From contig CM049313.1 of NCBI GenBank assembly GCA_026874595.1, positions 77,510,659 to 77,574,658 of the forward strand: 64,000 nucleotides of DNA, written 5' to 3'. Position 1 is the first letter of the stretch. Each line of letters starts with the position of its first letter. Of this stretch, positions 1 through 12,454 are shown piece by piece. The notes under the pieces were generated by a model, which saw nothing but the letters and a program-made list of their open reading frames with translations, searched no databases and had not been told where the DNA came from. A program made the translations under genes and the position numbers. The stretch comes from Sipunculus nudus (Eukaryota; Annelida; Sipuncula; Golfingiida; Sipunculidae).

Positions 1-1130
1 GTTAACTAGAAGCACCATTTAACCTCAAAGAGAAGACACGACCACATGTGGTGCCATGTGCCGGTGAAATATCAAATAGCATTCATATGATATAATTGTG
101 TCCGTCCAACATGGTAATTCTTTTGCACAAAAAATGATATTATGAAAATACATGATTTACTGTTCAGCAAAATTCAAAGACATATTAAATCATAATTTTA
201 AAAACAATCATATTCCATTGAGTATCCATTTTATCCCCCTTGCTCAAATTAATGTGTGTACATGATGTGGAGGCTTCAGTTTTATTTACTGAATTATCGA
301 AATTTAAGGGAAAACAACTATATAGTAGGTCTAACACAGGTGGCACCACCTGAAAGATACAATAACATGCTCATGATGTGACTAACATGTGTGTAAAAAT
401 TAGTAGGGGGTTTAGAATTTCAAGTAAAAGGAGTGAGACGGACAGACGGATGCAGACCATTTTAGTTGTCTCCCCTCTTACGGCAAGGGACTAATAATTT
501 TTTCCAATATAGTTATCACTAAATTCCCCTAGCTCTAAGGAATCCTTCCATATGATTTGATGGTTAAAGTATTCTAATTTACTGACTTATCTAAAGGAAA
601 TTGAACAAAAGCCCATGCAGAGGCACAAATAGTCCCCAGCCCAATGCATAACTCAAATGTGTTTTTTATGTGACATGCTTTCCCTTGGCTGAAATAGGAT
701 AATTAAGGACCCAATGGTGTCTTGTACAATGGATGCAATTAGACAAGAGAGCAGGCGTACAAAACGATTATCAGTGGCGCCACCTGTCTTATGTACACGA
801 CAAGTCTATCAAATAATTCTTTTTCAATACAGTATTCACTGATTTCCCTTAGCTCCAAGGAATCCTTGCATATGATTTGAAGGCATAAGTGTTCTAATTT
901 ACTTAATTATCTGAAAGAAAGTGAAAAAGGCCATTATGGAGCACAGAAAGTCGCTAAACAGGTGGCTCCATCCGCAGGTGATTATCATGTGCTGAGTTAG
1001 TGTGTAAAATTTGGAAACAAAAAACAAAAAAAACCATGCAGGGTCTTAGAGAAATGTGGTAAAAGAATGGGACGGGACGGAAGGCCGCCCGGCCGGCCGG
1101 TATGCTGGACGGACTGACGCGGATCTTTTT
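1..1130. repeat. Degenerate tandem repeat, about 320-bp unit
   Basis: Three diverged units can be aligned by eye. Each has a stretch like 'aaggaatccttccatatgattt' in part, followed by 'tactgacttatc' and 'aaaggaaattga'. They lie near 210-340, 505-640 and 825-950, about 320 bp apart. The blocks are punctuated by palindromic motifs of the GGTGGCGCCACC type at 339-350 (GGTGGCACCACC) and 773-784 (AGTGGCGCCACC). A CpG-rich palindromic patch (CCGGCCGGCCGG) sits near 1088. No coding gene is recognised. Confidence 0.55.
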
Positions 1131-1209
1131 ATTTAAGTAGTTCTCCTTCCTACGGCGGGGGGCTCATAAGAATATAATGGTAACGCGGTAACGGAAAAAG
1201 GACACTGAG

Positions 1210-1773
1210 AGCCCCCTCACACGAAGCGTTTCACTGTGCAAGCGACTGAACGCGACAGAGGCAACGTTTTCCCAAATGTTATCCCACGAAATCTTAAGAA
1301 TTTTTTTTCAGGGCGTGAAATTACCGCTGTACAAGCGGAATACAGATGTATTCTTTTGACCCCCCCAGTGATTTGCCGATTTATCCTGTATTTTGTATGC
1401 GATTTCTTAAGTTAACTATGGGAAATTGTACGCTTTGACACGTTTTCTTCGATTTACCTGTGATTGTATTAAATATTTTGAACACTGTCACAGCCCCCTC
1501 ACACGAAGCGTTTCACTGTGCAAGCGACTGAACGCGACAGAGGCAACGTTTTCCCAAATGTTATCCCACAAAATCTTAAGAATTTTTTTTCAGGGCGTGA
1601 AATTACCGCTGCACAAGCGGAGTACAGATGTATTCTTATGACCCGCCCAGTGATTTGCCGATTTATCCTGTATTTCGTGTGCGATTTCTTAAGTTAACTA
1701 TGGGAAATTGTACGCTTTGACACGTTTTCTTCGATTTACCTGTGATTGTATTAAATATTTTGAACACTGTCAA
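1210..1773. repeat. Direct tandem duplication, 282-bp unit x2
   Basis: The stretch starting 'agccccctcacacgaagcg' at 1210 recurs at 1492 and is nearly identical through 'gaacactgtca' (1490 and 1772). The copies differ by a few substitutions, for example a C/T run near 1360 versus 1642. The near identity suggests recent duplication. No open frame spans both copies and no product is assigned. Confidence 0.85.
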
Positions 1774-2633
1774 AATATTTCAATCCATCACGTCTCTATA
1801 CACGCTATCACGCGGGGACTCCATTCTTCGATGTTTGTGTGCGAATGTATAGGTTGTCATGCGATTTAGTCAGACGTTTTTCAGACTAACAGAGATTTCA
1901 TGAACCCCATAGGAAGTCAAGTTAGAAGATTCTGGGTCCCAAGGTTACGATTTGTGCCCTGTTCACAGATGACTGTTTCTGGGAAGGTCTAAAAAATTGA
2001 GAAACAAAATGTGTAAAAATTAGAAACAAGCAATTTCGTTGAATCAATGTCCCCCGCTTTGGCTCTTTTTGTCTTTCATGCTTGATAAGCATATGACATG
2101 TTAGGAAAATCTTGAGGGCAGATGAAATCTTAAAACAGATCCATTATGACATGTGGAGACATCTGCAGGTGAACATAAAAACTAAAACATATTGAGAAAT
2201 AGGACCAAAATGCATTATGACATGTGGAAAAATCTGCAGGCAAACATAAGACGAAAATGCATTAAGATATTGGACCAAATTTGATAATTTTGTTTTTGTT
2301 ATTGGTCAGATAGACACTCCAAAACCAATCCCAACCAAGGTATGCACGATAGCAACCACTGACCCAAATTTTAATGAAATGGGAAAAAATTTAGGAGAGT
2401 TGTTGCACGGAAACAAAAAAAAAAAAACCTTAAGGGCGGACGGAAAGACAGACAAACCCAAATCAATGGCCCCCGCATCCACAGAAAGGGAGAAATAATA
2501 CAGGTGGTGCCATCAGTCTGATGAAACACTCCGTGATCAATATGCATGCAATGAATCATAGTGATCAATGGATTAGTTATTTAGATACTGCAGATTTCGT
2601 ATCATATTTTCAATTATTCTTGGGGGTACATAC
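1774..2633. repeat. Dispersed repeat family (GGTGGCGCCACC-associated), diverged copies
   Basis: The segment contains partial copies of a family seen repeatedly in the window. One hallmark is 'caggtggtgccatcagtctgatgaaacactcc' in part, near 2501. The other is an 'attattctggggg' run just before a 'gagccccatagctcag' block. The copy here is interrupted at 2634 by a foldback element. No gene is recognised. Confidence 0.5.
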
Positions 2634-3177
2634 TGGTACCCCGCTCTATTATGGCACCGCTGCTCTAGGCCAATCATAGAGACGGGCGTACAACGCCATC
2701 TTCAGGACTCCCGGCAGACTGGTTCCAACTCAAGTATGATTTATATATGATAAAAATAAGCATTTCGTTTGCTCAGAGAAGTTGTTAAAAGTTGGCTGTA
2801 CATTTCGTGTGACATTTATGATTAGATTAATAGGTATTGATAATAAACCAATGCCACGTACAGTGGAATATCAAGTATTCAGTATATCGTATGATTCGTA
2901 TCATATATACATCCATCAGTCAATTTTTGTGCAAAAACTCATTTTTCAATATTTGGAAACATTAAATAACTGAAGAAAGTAATTTTATAAGTAATCTTCA
3001 CGGATAATCAGCCAGGATCGCGAGAACTTCCATGACAATCGGTGTGAGCATACAGACTGGAGTTGGAACCAGTCTACAGGTAGGTCAGGAGTTGCAACTG
3101 GGAGTACTTAAGATGGCGTTGTACGCCTGTCTCTATGCTTGGCTTGAGGGCCTTAATAGAGCAGGGTACCAGTCTAG
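2634..3177. mobile_element. Foldback/MITE-like transposon with long inverted repeats
   Basis: Arms at about 2634-2735 and 3058-3177 are inverted copies of one another. The left has TGGTACCCCGCTC and 'ttggttccaactc'-type sequence ending at 2735; the right begins 'gagttggaaccagtct' and ends GAGCAGGGTACCAGTCTAG. An identical 8-bp direct repeat GTACATAC flanks the unit (2626-2633 and 3178-3185), as expected for a target-site duplication. The host repeat resumes after it with 'gagccccttagctcagagg', which is contiguous in sister copies. The loop has no transposase frame, so it is non-autonomous. The superfamily is not certain; 8-bp duplications are typical of hAT elements. Confidence 0.75.
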
Positions 3178-5200
3178 GTACATACGAGCCCCTTAGCTCA
3201 GAGGATATGGGTAACAGAGACCTAATTTCAGGTTTCCAAGGAGATCTTTCATGGGCCTTCCTGTATGTCAAGTAAGAAGATTCCAGGTCCAGCGGTTATG
3301 ATTTGTGCCTGGTTAACTACTGCTTCTTGAAATGAAAAAAAAATGCGTAAAAATTGGAAAATATACAGGTGGCGCCACCAGTCTGCAGGTACTGATGTAA
3401 CACTCCGTGATCAATATGCATGCAAATAATCATGGTAAACAATGCATTAGTTATTTAGCTACTGCAGCTTTTGTATCAAATTTTTAATTGTTCTGGGGGG
3501 GGGGGGGGGGGTACTAAAGAGCATAATAGCTCGGAGGATATGGGCAACAGGGACCTAATTTTAGGTTTCCAAGGAGATTTTCAGGGACCACATAGGATGT
3601 CAAGTAAGATGATTCTAGGTCCAATTGTTACGATTTGTGCCCTGTTAACGGATGACCTCCATATTTGAAGGTCTCAAAACTAGAGAAAAAAATGCTTCAA
3701 CATTTGAACCAAGGCCTACAGGCCTAATGCGATTCTGTGAAAGTTTAGGAGTATAAATGGAGGTTTATTTTTATATTTAATATTGATCCTCTTATGTCCT
3801 GCATATCTTCCTTAGTCATTATGATTTCAGCAAAATGGACGGTAAGTTTCGGACTTGGACATTTAAAAACTAGGATATATCAGTCAAGATTTTCGGATGT
3901 TCTATTTGGAAGGATTATTGGGACAGATGAACGGACAATTTGACAGCATGGTTTCAAAGAAGAACATTTTTTAATGTTTTTTAACTTCTTCCCTGTAAAA
4001 TCTAAGAAAATGCAGTTAGCCAAAAAATAAGCAAAATCCGATAGAGTTTTTTAGATGACTAATTTTTTGCATATAAGTTCGTGATGCTAACTCTTGCCGT
4101 TTTCAAGATAGTATGGGTTAACGTACAGACGACGGACGACGCCAACCATCGCGTAAGCTCACAGGTTCCCTAAAAATTGGTGATGCTAGCTCCTGCCGTT
4201 TTTGAGATAGATATGGTTAACGTACAGACGACGCAACGACGGACGACGCCGCACCATCGCATAAGCATACAGGTTCGCTAAAAATACAGGTGGTGCTACC
4301 AATCTGCATGAACTGATGAAAGACTCTTATATGCATGCAAAGAATCATGGTGATCAACACATTAATTGTTCAGTCACTGGAGCTTTTGTATTCAATTTTT
4401 AATTTTTCTGGGGTGTACTTCTGAGCCCATAAATCAGCTGATATAGGTAACAGAAACGTAATTTCAGGTTTCAAAGGAGATTTTTTCAAGGACTTCCCTC
4501 GATGTCAGGTAAGAAGTTACGCTAAATGGTTACGATTTGTGTCCTGCTAACGAAAAACCGCATTCTTGAAGGTCTCAAAATACAGAAAAAAATGCATGAA
4601 ACCCGAAAATATACAGATAGCGCCACCAGTCTGCATGGATCGATGAAAGACTCAATGATCAATATGCATGCAGAGAATCATGGTGATCAACACATTAATT
4701 GTTCATATAGTGGAGCTTTTGTATAACATTTTTAATTATTCTGGTGGGTTCTTCTGTGCCCCAAAGCGAGGAGCATATCGATAACAAACTTAATCATAGA
4801 GTCCAAGGAGATTTTTCATGGACCTCCATGGACGTAAAGTAAGAAGATTCGAGGTCAAGTGATTATGATTTGTGCCCTTTTAACGGATGGACAGACAGAC
4901 GGACAGACTACGGACCAAGAATAATCGCTACAGCTCATCTGACGGAAAGTCATCCGAGCTATAGCAATCACTTTATGTCCAAAGTAGCAAAAAGTGGTCT
5001 GAAACCCATAAAAAAGATTGCTGTGGCTGAAGGGAAGGGGGGGGGGGGGGGGGGGGGGGGTGGTGGTGGTCCGGATCCTCTGATCTCCTCCCCTGATGTC
5101 ACAGAGAACGTACACTATTTGCGCCCAAAACAAATGACACAAAGGCATTTTCTTTCACCCTTTTGCTAATTAATTAAGTGTCCAATAGAGGTGTTCTTTT
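3178..5200. repeat. Dispersed repeat family, several adjacent copies
   Basis: Copies of one unit recur with block order: GGTGGCGCCACC-type palindrome, 'tctgcaggaactgatgaaac', 'gatcaatatgcatgcaa', 'attattctgggg', 'ccccatagctcag', 'gggtaacagagacctaattt', 'tttccaaggagatttt' and 'ttgtgccctgttaacgga'. Examples start near 3366, 4287 and 4617. A second block type around 4081-4270 carries 'gctcctgccgttttt', 'gacgacgccgcaccatcgc' and 'aggttcgctaaaaat'. Long poly-G runs sit at about 3490-3509 and 5037-5060. Short open frames here follow the repeats and are not called as genes. Confidence 0.6.
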
Positions 5201-5229
5201 TCATGTATGGAGGCGGGTTATTCTTGAAC

Positions 5230-6760
5230 TCTCTTAAAATTGCCAGGTATTCATATGGACATGCACGTGGCTGCATGCCAAAAGGATGCAAACGTGCCAA
5301 TATGGTTGTGTTCTCCTGCACACCGTATACACGCTCACCCAATGTCTAAAGCTTACATTATTGAACTAAATACGGAAAGTCTACAAGCGACTACGTGTAT
5401 CCGCAAATATCAGAGTAGGACGGGTGAAGTGAAGTATGGATTGAGTGGCAAGGGGAAGTTGGATGTGTTACATATTAGCATTGATGTCTGCCACGTAAAC
5501 ATGATTGTAGGTGGCGCCACCTGTAATTTGAATGAGAAACTATTCAAGATGTATACACAAGCAAATTTCAGGTGGAAAAGTCAAACCACTGCCGAGATAC
5601 GAGTGATTTAATCCCACAGCAGACAAACAAATGGACTCTGTGCAAAAATGGCTGCAGGTGGCGCCACCAGTTTCTTGTATGATAGAGAGCTATGCGAGAT
5701 CCAAACGCTTGCATCGCTTCAGGAATTACGTCAAACTAGTCCGGAAATATTAGCATGGATATCTGCAGCATGAACGTGAATGTAGGTGGCGCCACGTGTC
5801 ATAAAATCAAGAAAGCTATCCAGGATGTATATACATGCCAAACTTCAGGTGAATAAGTCGAACCACTGCTAAGATATGAGTGATTTTAACCAAGTTCCAA
5901 TAAACTGATGTTTGCATGTGGCGCCACCAGTTTTGTGTATGATAAAGAGCTATGTGAGATCTAAACACATGAAAATTTTCAGGAAGATACGTCAAACCAG
6001 TCCAGAGATATAAGCATTGATGTCGGCAGCATGAACGTGAATGTAGGTGGCGCCACCTGTCATAAAATCAAGTGAGCTAACCAAATGCCAAATTTTAGGG
6101 AATAAGTCGAACCACTGCTGAGATAGGAGTGATTTTAACTCAAGTCCAATGAACTGATGGACGCTGAGCAAAAATGGTTCCAGGTGGCGCCACCAGTTTT
6201 GTAAATGATACAGAACTACGTGGGATCTAAACACATGCAAATTTTCTGGAAGATAGGTCAAACCAGTCCGGAGATATAAGCATTGATGTATGCAGCATGA
6301 ACGTGAATGTAGGTGACGCCACCTTTTATAATATCAAGAAAAGCCATCCAGGATGTAAACTCATGCCGAACTTCAGGTTAATTAGTCAAACCACTGCAGA
6401 GATATGAGTGATTTTAACCCAAGGCAGACGAACAGATGGTTTCTGTGCAAAAATGGTTGCAGGTGACGCCACCTTTTTGTGTATGTTTTAAAGCTACCCA
6501 AGGGCTACATTTGTTTTAAATATTTTTTTTATTGGTCAAACGAGTTGGAAGATATTTAGGTAAATGTGTCAAAACAGACGCACAGATGGACACACTGAAG
6601 AGAGAAAAGGTCAGAGGTCAACTCCGAATGGTTAGGCACCAGTTCACATGTGACCCAATAATTGGTGTAACTTTCAGAAAAATCGGTCCAGTAGTCCCAA
6701 AAGAGTTCTCCGGAAACGAATTGTAGGTGGCGCCACCAGTCTTGTATACGACAAAGCTTT
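5230..6760. repeat. Tandem array, about 265-bp unit, two GGTGGCGCCACC palindromes per unit
   Basis: Successive units are about 265 bp long. One palindrome is in the context 'gtaggtggcgccacctgtc' (5510, 5785, 6046, 6312). The second is in the context 'caggtggcgccaccagttt' (5657, 5917, 6183, 6462), with another at 6726. Between them recur 'gagatatgagtgatttta', 'aaagagctatgtgagatct' and 'atgaacgtgaatgt'. Short open frames cross the units but each is broken by stops. A second, diverged array of the same unit lies at 27340-28060. Confidence 0.8.
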
Positions 6761-8600
6761 ACAATATGTTTAAATTTGCCCAATTTCAGGCCGATATATC
6801 AAATTCCTCTGGATATGTTCTTTTTGCCAGGGAGGATTATTGGGACAGATGAACGGACAATTTGGTAGCATGTTTTTTGAGAAGAACATTTTTTGTGTTT
6901 TTCAACTTCTTCCCTATAAAATCTAAGAAAATGCAGTTAGCCAAAAATAAGCAAAATCCGATAGAATTTCTTAGTTGACTACTTTTTTGCAAAAAATTGG
7001 TGTTGCTAGCTCCTGCCCTTTTGAGATAACTTTGATGCACAACGGAAGACAAAGACGCCACATCATTGCATAAGCTCAAAGATTCGCTAAAAATGCAAAC
7101 CAAGTTTTTTCAAACAGTTGAAAGATATAGTTCCAATAGTTCTCCAGATATTGTATGGACAGCAGACAGAGCCAGGTCGGTTGCCATCGCGGTGTCTGGA
7201 CCCCCACCTGGTTGAACTGAGTCAGAGTGACCTCTTGACTTGGCTGCTGAAAATTGGCATGTTGTCAAATGTTTTCAAACACAAAAAGCCTTTTTAAATT
7301 GGCTACACTGCTTTTTAAAGCTGCATTTACCCAATCTATTCTTATAAAACTGGCAGAACCCTACCATAGAATAATTCTTGAGAAGTTCAAACCAGTCAGC
7401 TTAAGTTTCATCATAAAATTGTGTATAAACTAGAAAAGTCTAAAATTACATTTTTGCTTGTAAAAATCAAGATCAATGTAGGTGGTGCTACCAATACCTT
7501 AATTTCAGATATGACATATGTAAAAAAAACATTGGCATAAAATGTGGTGACGACAGCTCCAGCCGTTTCTGAGATTTTAATTTTAGTGTGCTTTTTTTGG
7601 ACAGATGACGAAGTTCAACCTCCTTTAACTCGGCCATAAATCACCGAACTGGAGCCATTCAAACAAATTAGGGAGAGATTGTTCTAGGGATCATTTCTGT
7701 GAAATATTGGACAATTTGGCTGGACAGTTTCGGAGAAGATTTTTATATATTTTTTAACTTTTCTTGTATTAAATCTAAGAAAATCATTGAATCAAAACCA
7801 TTTGAACAAATTCGAATTATCAACATCTAAGGATTATTCATGTGTGAGATTAAACTTGACCCAGTGGTTTTTGAGAAGATCTTTGTAGCCACTGAGCTGA
7901 AATGGGCTGCTATAACATTTGACTATATTCAGCTTCCCATAACTCGGCCAAAAGTCACTGGACAGAGACCATTTAAATAAACTTAAGAAAACACTTCCCT
8001 AGTAGCATTTCTGTGCAGTATTAAACAATTTGGCTTTACGCTTTCAGAGAAGAAGTTTTTTGTAGCCCTCTGTATGCTTCAGGCACCGTTGACCCGTGTA
8101 CAAAAAGACAAATGCAGGTTGCGCCACCAATACCTCAGTTTCAGATATGACTCAAGTAACCAACATTTACATAAAATTTGATGATGACAGCTCCTGCTCC
8201 TGAGATTGTAATTTTAGCTTGCAGATGACTAAGTTCAACTTCATGTAACTCAGTCAAAAATAAAAAAAAAATGGAACCAGTCAAACAAACTTGAGACAGA
8301 TTGTTCCAGGAAACATTTCTGTGAAATAATGGACAATTTGGCTAGACAGTTTCAGAGAAGATTTTTAAAGCTTTTAAGCTTTTTCTCTATAAAATCTAAA
8401 TTTATGCAGATACCCAATAATAAGCTCTAGGGCACCAAGTTTCACGTGTCTTATTCTTACATGTTATTTGGAGCTGCTAGCTCCGACATTTTCTGACTTA
8501 CAGCCATGGACGGCGGATGGCCAGCCATGGAAGGCGGACGGATGACACCGCCCCATTGCATAAACTCACAGGTTCGCTAAAAATCTTCTACCCATGTTTG
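6761..8600. repeat. Dispersed repeat blocks with 'gctcctgccgttttt' and 'ggttcgctaaaaat' motifs
   Basis: Diverged copies of a block containing 'gctagctcctgcc', 'gagataac' and 'ggacagatgacgaagttcaac' occur near 6998, 7540, 8185 and 8463. Some end in 'cattgcataaactcacagg' and 'ttcgctaaaaat'. A related line 'gacagatgaacggacaatttg' occurs at 3921 and 6840. No gene is recognised. Confidence 0.45.
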
Positions 8601-10636
8601 CTCTATAGATCTACAATATTGTTGATTTTCCAAAAAAGACCTTTGCACAGAGCAATAGTCACAGGTAACTTCAGGATACATTATTATTATCTTGACTTAA
8701 TTTTCATGGTCCTGACCAGGGGGAGGCTTCCTTCTATCACTTGGGATTGGAAACCTTTAGTATACAGACTGATCTTATCAGAAAGTCTGTATTCATGGAA
8801 TATGTACCGTTAAAGAATATGTGCAGCCACAGTAAAATACATATCAAATTTCAAGGAAATCCTACAGCTTTATTGAGCAGTCCATGGAGAAGATTATCCT
8901 AACACCTTCACAAGAAAATCCAGATGTTGCGTTTACTTTAATTCTTGGTCCCATAGCGGGTCATATACTTGAAAAGTGCTTTAATGAGGCATCTTCACAA
9001 ATAAGAAATACATAAAGAATATTTTAAGACTGTCAATCTGCTTTTATTTGTTGATCAACCATTCTGTGACTAGACATCAAAACAGACATGATGACTAACT
9101 GATTATAATGCAAACATGGGACTATAAACGTGTCCTGAACAGGCCAACCAGACTTGCGGTTTAAAATTGATTTCCTGAGATTTTGTGTCTTGTCAATATA
9201 ATACAAACCCATTTTATTCAAATGTAATAAACAATTTCTATTAAAAGAAATGCATTAACATAAATATTTACTCTTTTGAATCAAGTAATCTATTTCAGGT
9301 TTAAGATTAAATGAAATATATTAGATTGCACTGTTAAAAAACTGTCACATGACTGCTACTTGTCAACCTCAAGATTACCACTGAACTTAAAATTACTATA
9401 AATATTAAATAAAATGATGTGGTACAACCTGTCTCATCCAACCAATGAACTTATCCAAGGTAAGATGCATGACAAATTTAAATGCAATAAATCCAATCAT
9501 TACTGGGATATCTGAGCTATCATATGTCCCCCCCCCCCCCCATATCATAATGATTACCTGAATAAAAACGTCACATCATTTAATAACATTTTTTAAGAAC
9601 TTATTAATTTTGTGTTGAGTTTCCAAGCAATAAATGTGTAAATATTGGACATTATTTTAAATCTTATAAACAAATATATCATACTTGTCATCTTCCTTTA
9701 ATACTACAATAAGCAACTTTCAAAACATGCTAAAACTCTGTATGGTAACTCATATAACATAGTCACAGAAACCTAATTTTGAATCTCCCAAGGCCTGACT
9801 TAAGATTTTCAGTTAAAACTCACTTTTACAATTAATTAAAAAAGTAACAGAAAGGTGACCAGATAACCAGACAGCTGAAAAAAGGCTATTGCTTCAGATG
9901 AGCTAGAAGTTCTGCCTGTCTTTCCATCATGTTTTTGATCAAATGATTTGAAAATATATAAGCAGATAAGCAAAGAAAGCATACATATACACTGTCGTAT
10001 AAAATGTAAAAATATTTAAATTGTGTAAACAAACTGGTAAAGAACACAGTATTTTATACTTAGTATAAATAAAGTGCAAAAATAAAAGTGCAAAAGTAAT
10101 TCTATGTACAAGGCAAACAAACTATGATACAGATGTGTTGTCCAGGGAACATTCTGGATGGAGAATCTCAGAAAACAAGCACCTGTGTATGCTAAAGCTT
10201 TCCATTTTTTTATGGATGTATAATGACAGGAACACAAAAAGGATAAATATGAATAAACATAAGTGTATGCAATGAGTCAATGATGAACCCAAATTGATCC
10301 AACACCAAAAACACACCATAAAATCTATAGTAATCAATATAAATCTTTGAAATGTAAACACTGCAAACTGCACAGTTTACTATGAAATCTGTTTGGCTGA
10401 CACGGAGTGCCAGAATAACTGCTTTGATTTATTATCATAATAATAAAATTCAACACAATTTTTGTTCATTTACATACAAAGTTTGTTCAACATTTTTCCC
10501 CTATTTTACCCTTATATCATAATGTAAAGCTAGCATTGCTAGTCTCTGGAATGTTAAAGCCACTAAGGACAATGCTCACATAAGTGCTCATTTGCTAGAT
10601 GCTATCAGTGCCACATAAGGTGGCAATATCACAGAG
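8601..10636 (-). other. Probable 3'UTR and downstream flank of the MARCHF gene
   Basis: This is AT-rich sequence without recognised repeats except a poly-C run near 9528-9541. It lies directly downstream of the minus-strand stop codon at 10637. Minus-strand polyadenylation hexamers (seen as TTTATT on the plus strand) occur, for example near 10424 and 9038, so a long 3'UTR is plausible. The true cleavage site cannot be fixed from the sequence. No other coding frame is convincing. Confidence 0.35.
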
Positions 10637-11095
10637 TTACAGATGGGTGACAGGTAAGGCTCGTAGAGGGAAGAGGCTGCTTGTGTTTGGTGTTCCTGAT
10701 GAGATAGGCAGAACCAGGTGAGTATCACACATGAGCTGAGGCAAAATGTTGCAGGAGTCCTCTGTATTCATATCTATATGCTTTTCTTGACCTTCTTCTG
10801 AAACTGTACGAGAGCGTGAAGTTTGATGATAATGAGTTGTGTTTCTATGTACCCTTGGCAACATGGTCATACATTTTGTGGTTGTTATGGTATCACAGTC
10901 TTTCCAGCTCTGTTTGCAAGAGTCTGATTTGTCCACCACGGCACAGTTGTTGTTGACCTGAGGAACACTTGTTCCACTCATATTTAGTGAAACAAAGTCA
11001 CCCACAGCATGTCCTTGAGAACAATCAATGACCTTGACAATCTGATTTTTCACTTGCCAATCTCTGTAGATTTTGAAGTGGTAGCGCATCGCCAC
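10637..11095 (-). CDS. MARCHF2/3-like E3 ubiquitin ligase, last coding exon
   Basis: This exon encodes residues 203-354 of the predicted 354-aa protein and ends in a stop codon at 10637. It opens after an acceptor (ttctggacag) with V-A-M-R-Y-H-F-K-I-Y-R-D-W, then NQIVKV. This matches the cytosolic segment that follows the second membrane helix in MARCHF2/MARCHF3 (the RYH..LY.EW...NQ pattern). The remaining tail of about 125 residues is Ser/Thr-rich, low in complexity and longer than in vertebrate MARCHF2/3. It shows no recognised domain and may hold trafficking or phosphorylation sites. The exon joins in phase 0 to 11512-11724. Confidence 0.85.
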   Translation of the reverse strand: MAMRYHFKIYRDWQVKNQIVKVIDCSQGHAVGDFVSLNMSGTSVPQVNNNCAVVDKSDSCKQSWKDCDTITTTKCMTMLPRVHRNTTHYHQTSRSRTVSEEGQEKHIDMNTEDSCNILPQLMCDTHLVLPISSGTPNTSSLFPLRALPVTHL

Positions 11096-11511
11096 CTGTC
11101 CAGAAAAAATTCAAGAACATATCTTTGATATTACAATTTTTTTTAAATTCAAAGAATATATCTGGACTATTAGGTGTATTAAAATTTATTTTATTTCTCA
11201 AATTCATTCAATGAAAGCTAAATACTATGCAGGCCGTACAAGATTTTCAAGATATGGAGAGTACCATAGATCTGCCAGTGCTTGCTTGACCTCTGACATA
11301 CTGAATATAATCTGACAGAATCTGGTTCCGTAATGGCATTCATCATTGTTTTTGTACCCACAAAACCAGGGACAGGAGGGACTACAAAGGCTGTTGATTA
11401 AATTGATAGAGCTTGCACATGTCAAACCTTTTCGATAAATATATATCAAGCTGAGATAACTGGAAAAGGAAGTTAAATTTTTTAGAAATAATGCTAGAGA
11501 GTTAAACTTAC

Positions 11512-11724
11512 CGAGCACCAGACTAGATGGATACAGACAAGAAATGCTGCCAAACTCATGAGACCTATCACTTCCCACTCTGACTCCTTGTGGTGCGTGT
11601 AGCTCATGGCCCCCGATATACACAGCCACGCACTCACTACAGCCAGAGGGGTCAGCACCAGAAAACAAGCACAGTCTCCTATCAGGTTCCTCTTGTCACC
11701 AAGCCGGGATGGATTTTTCACCCA
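11512..11724 (-). CDS. MARCHF2/3-like E3 ubiquitin ligase, transmembrane exon
   Basis: This 213-nt exon (71 codons, phase 0 at both ends) encodes residues 132-202. The acceptor is 'atgtgcag' before TGG, and the donor is TCG followed by gtaagt. It starts WVKNPSRLGDKRNL, the conserved linker after the RING-CH domain. Two hydrophobic helices follow, around residues 149-170 (CACFLVLTPLAVVSAWLC) and 183-202 (VIGLMSLAAFLVCIHLVW). A short hydrophilic loop with two His residues separates them. This two-helix hairpin is typical of MARCHF2/3 and places both the RING and the tail in the cytosol of endosomal or plasma membranes. Confidence 0.9.
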
Positions 11725-12454
11725 CTGCACATAAAGATAAGAAGAATTTTGTGTTAACTTAACCCAACACAGAATAAAGTGTTTGCTTAAATCAGCTGGG
11801 CTTTCGATGGGAAGAAAATTTGAAGAGGCCGGGACGCTCAGGCAAAAATTTTTGGAAGTCCCATCTGAGTTAAGAGTGTCCCAGTGGGAGATGATATGTA
11901 TTTTATGTAATTATCATACCATTATATGATTAGAAATCATGTCTAAATGTAAGCCTCTGTTATCAGCACGGTGTTAAAAGCACTGACAGGTTCCATGCAG
12001 GCAGCCGGTAATGGTTATTGACTGCTACAAAAGCGAGAAATTTGCGTCCGCAGAACCTAGCATCCGTAAAAGATTTCAAGCATCGGAGACCCTTACCTCC
12101 TCGTTCCTAAAAGCCCTGCCTAAATGTATATGTTTAAGTACACATCAAGGGGAACCCTCCTTACAGGCACCTCTCTACATCAGCCACTTAAAAGAGGGTC
12201 AATGAGTTGTGGACTTGGGTGGTTGTAAACAATTCTACAGTGGGAAGCCGCAAATGTTTGGTCTGGTTAGTATATAAAATAGGAGGTTCTACTGAATATT
12301 TGATCAAGGGCCTATTGAAGCCTTCACCTGATAACAAATACAAAATCATCAGGTTACTTATGCCATGCTGACATTATTATTGTTATATTTATAATATTTT
12401 GCTTGTTATTATCATTCACCTGCAAATGATGCTCTCTGTAATGTGCTCATCTCT

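Noticed and set aside
4855..5169. Opposed 97- and 99-codon frames around a poly-G tract
   Set aside because: They run through poly-G/poly-C and dispersed repeats; composition (poly-Gly/poly-Pro) is an artefact.
5240..5611. 123-codon plus-strand frame
   Set aside because: It follows the palindrome-bearing tandem repeat, and the equivalent frame is broken in the other units and in the 27-kb array.
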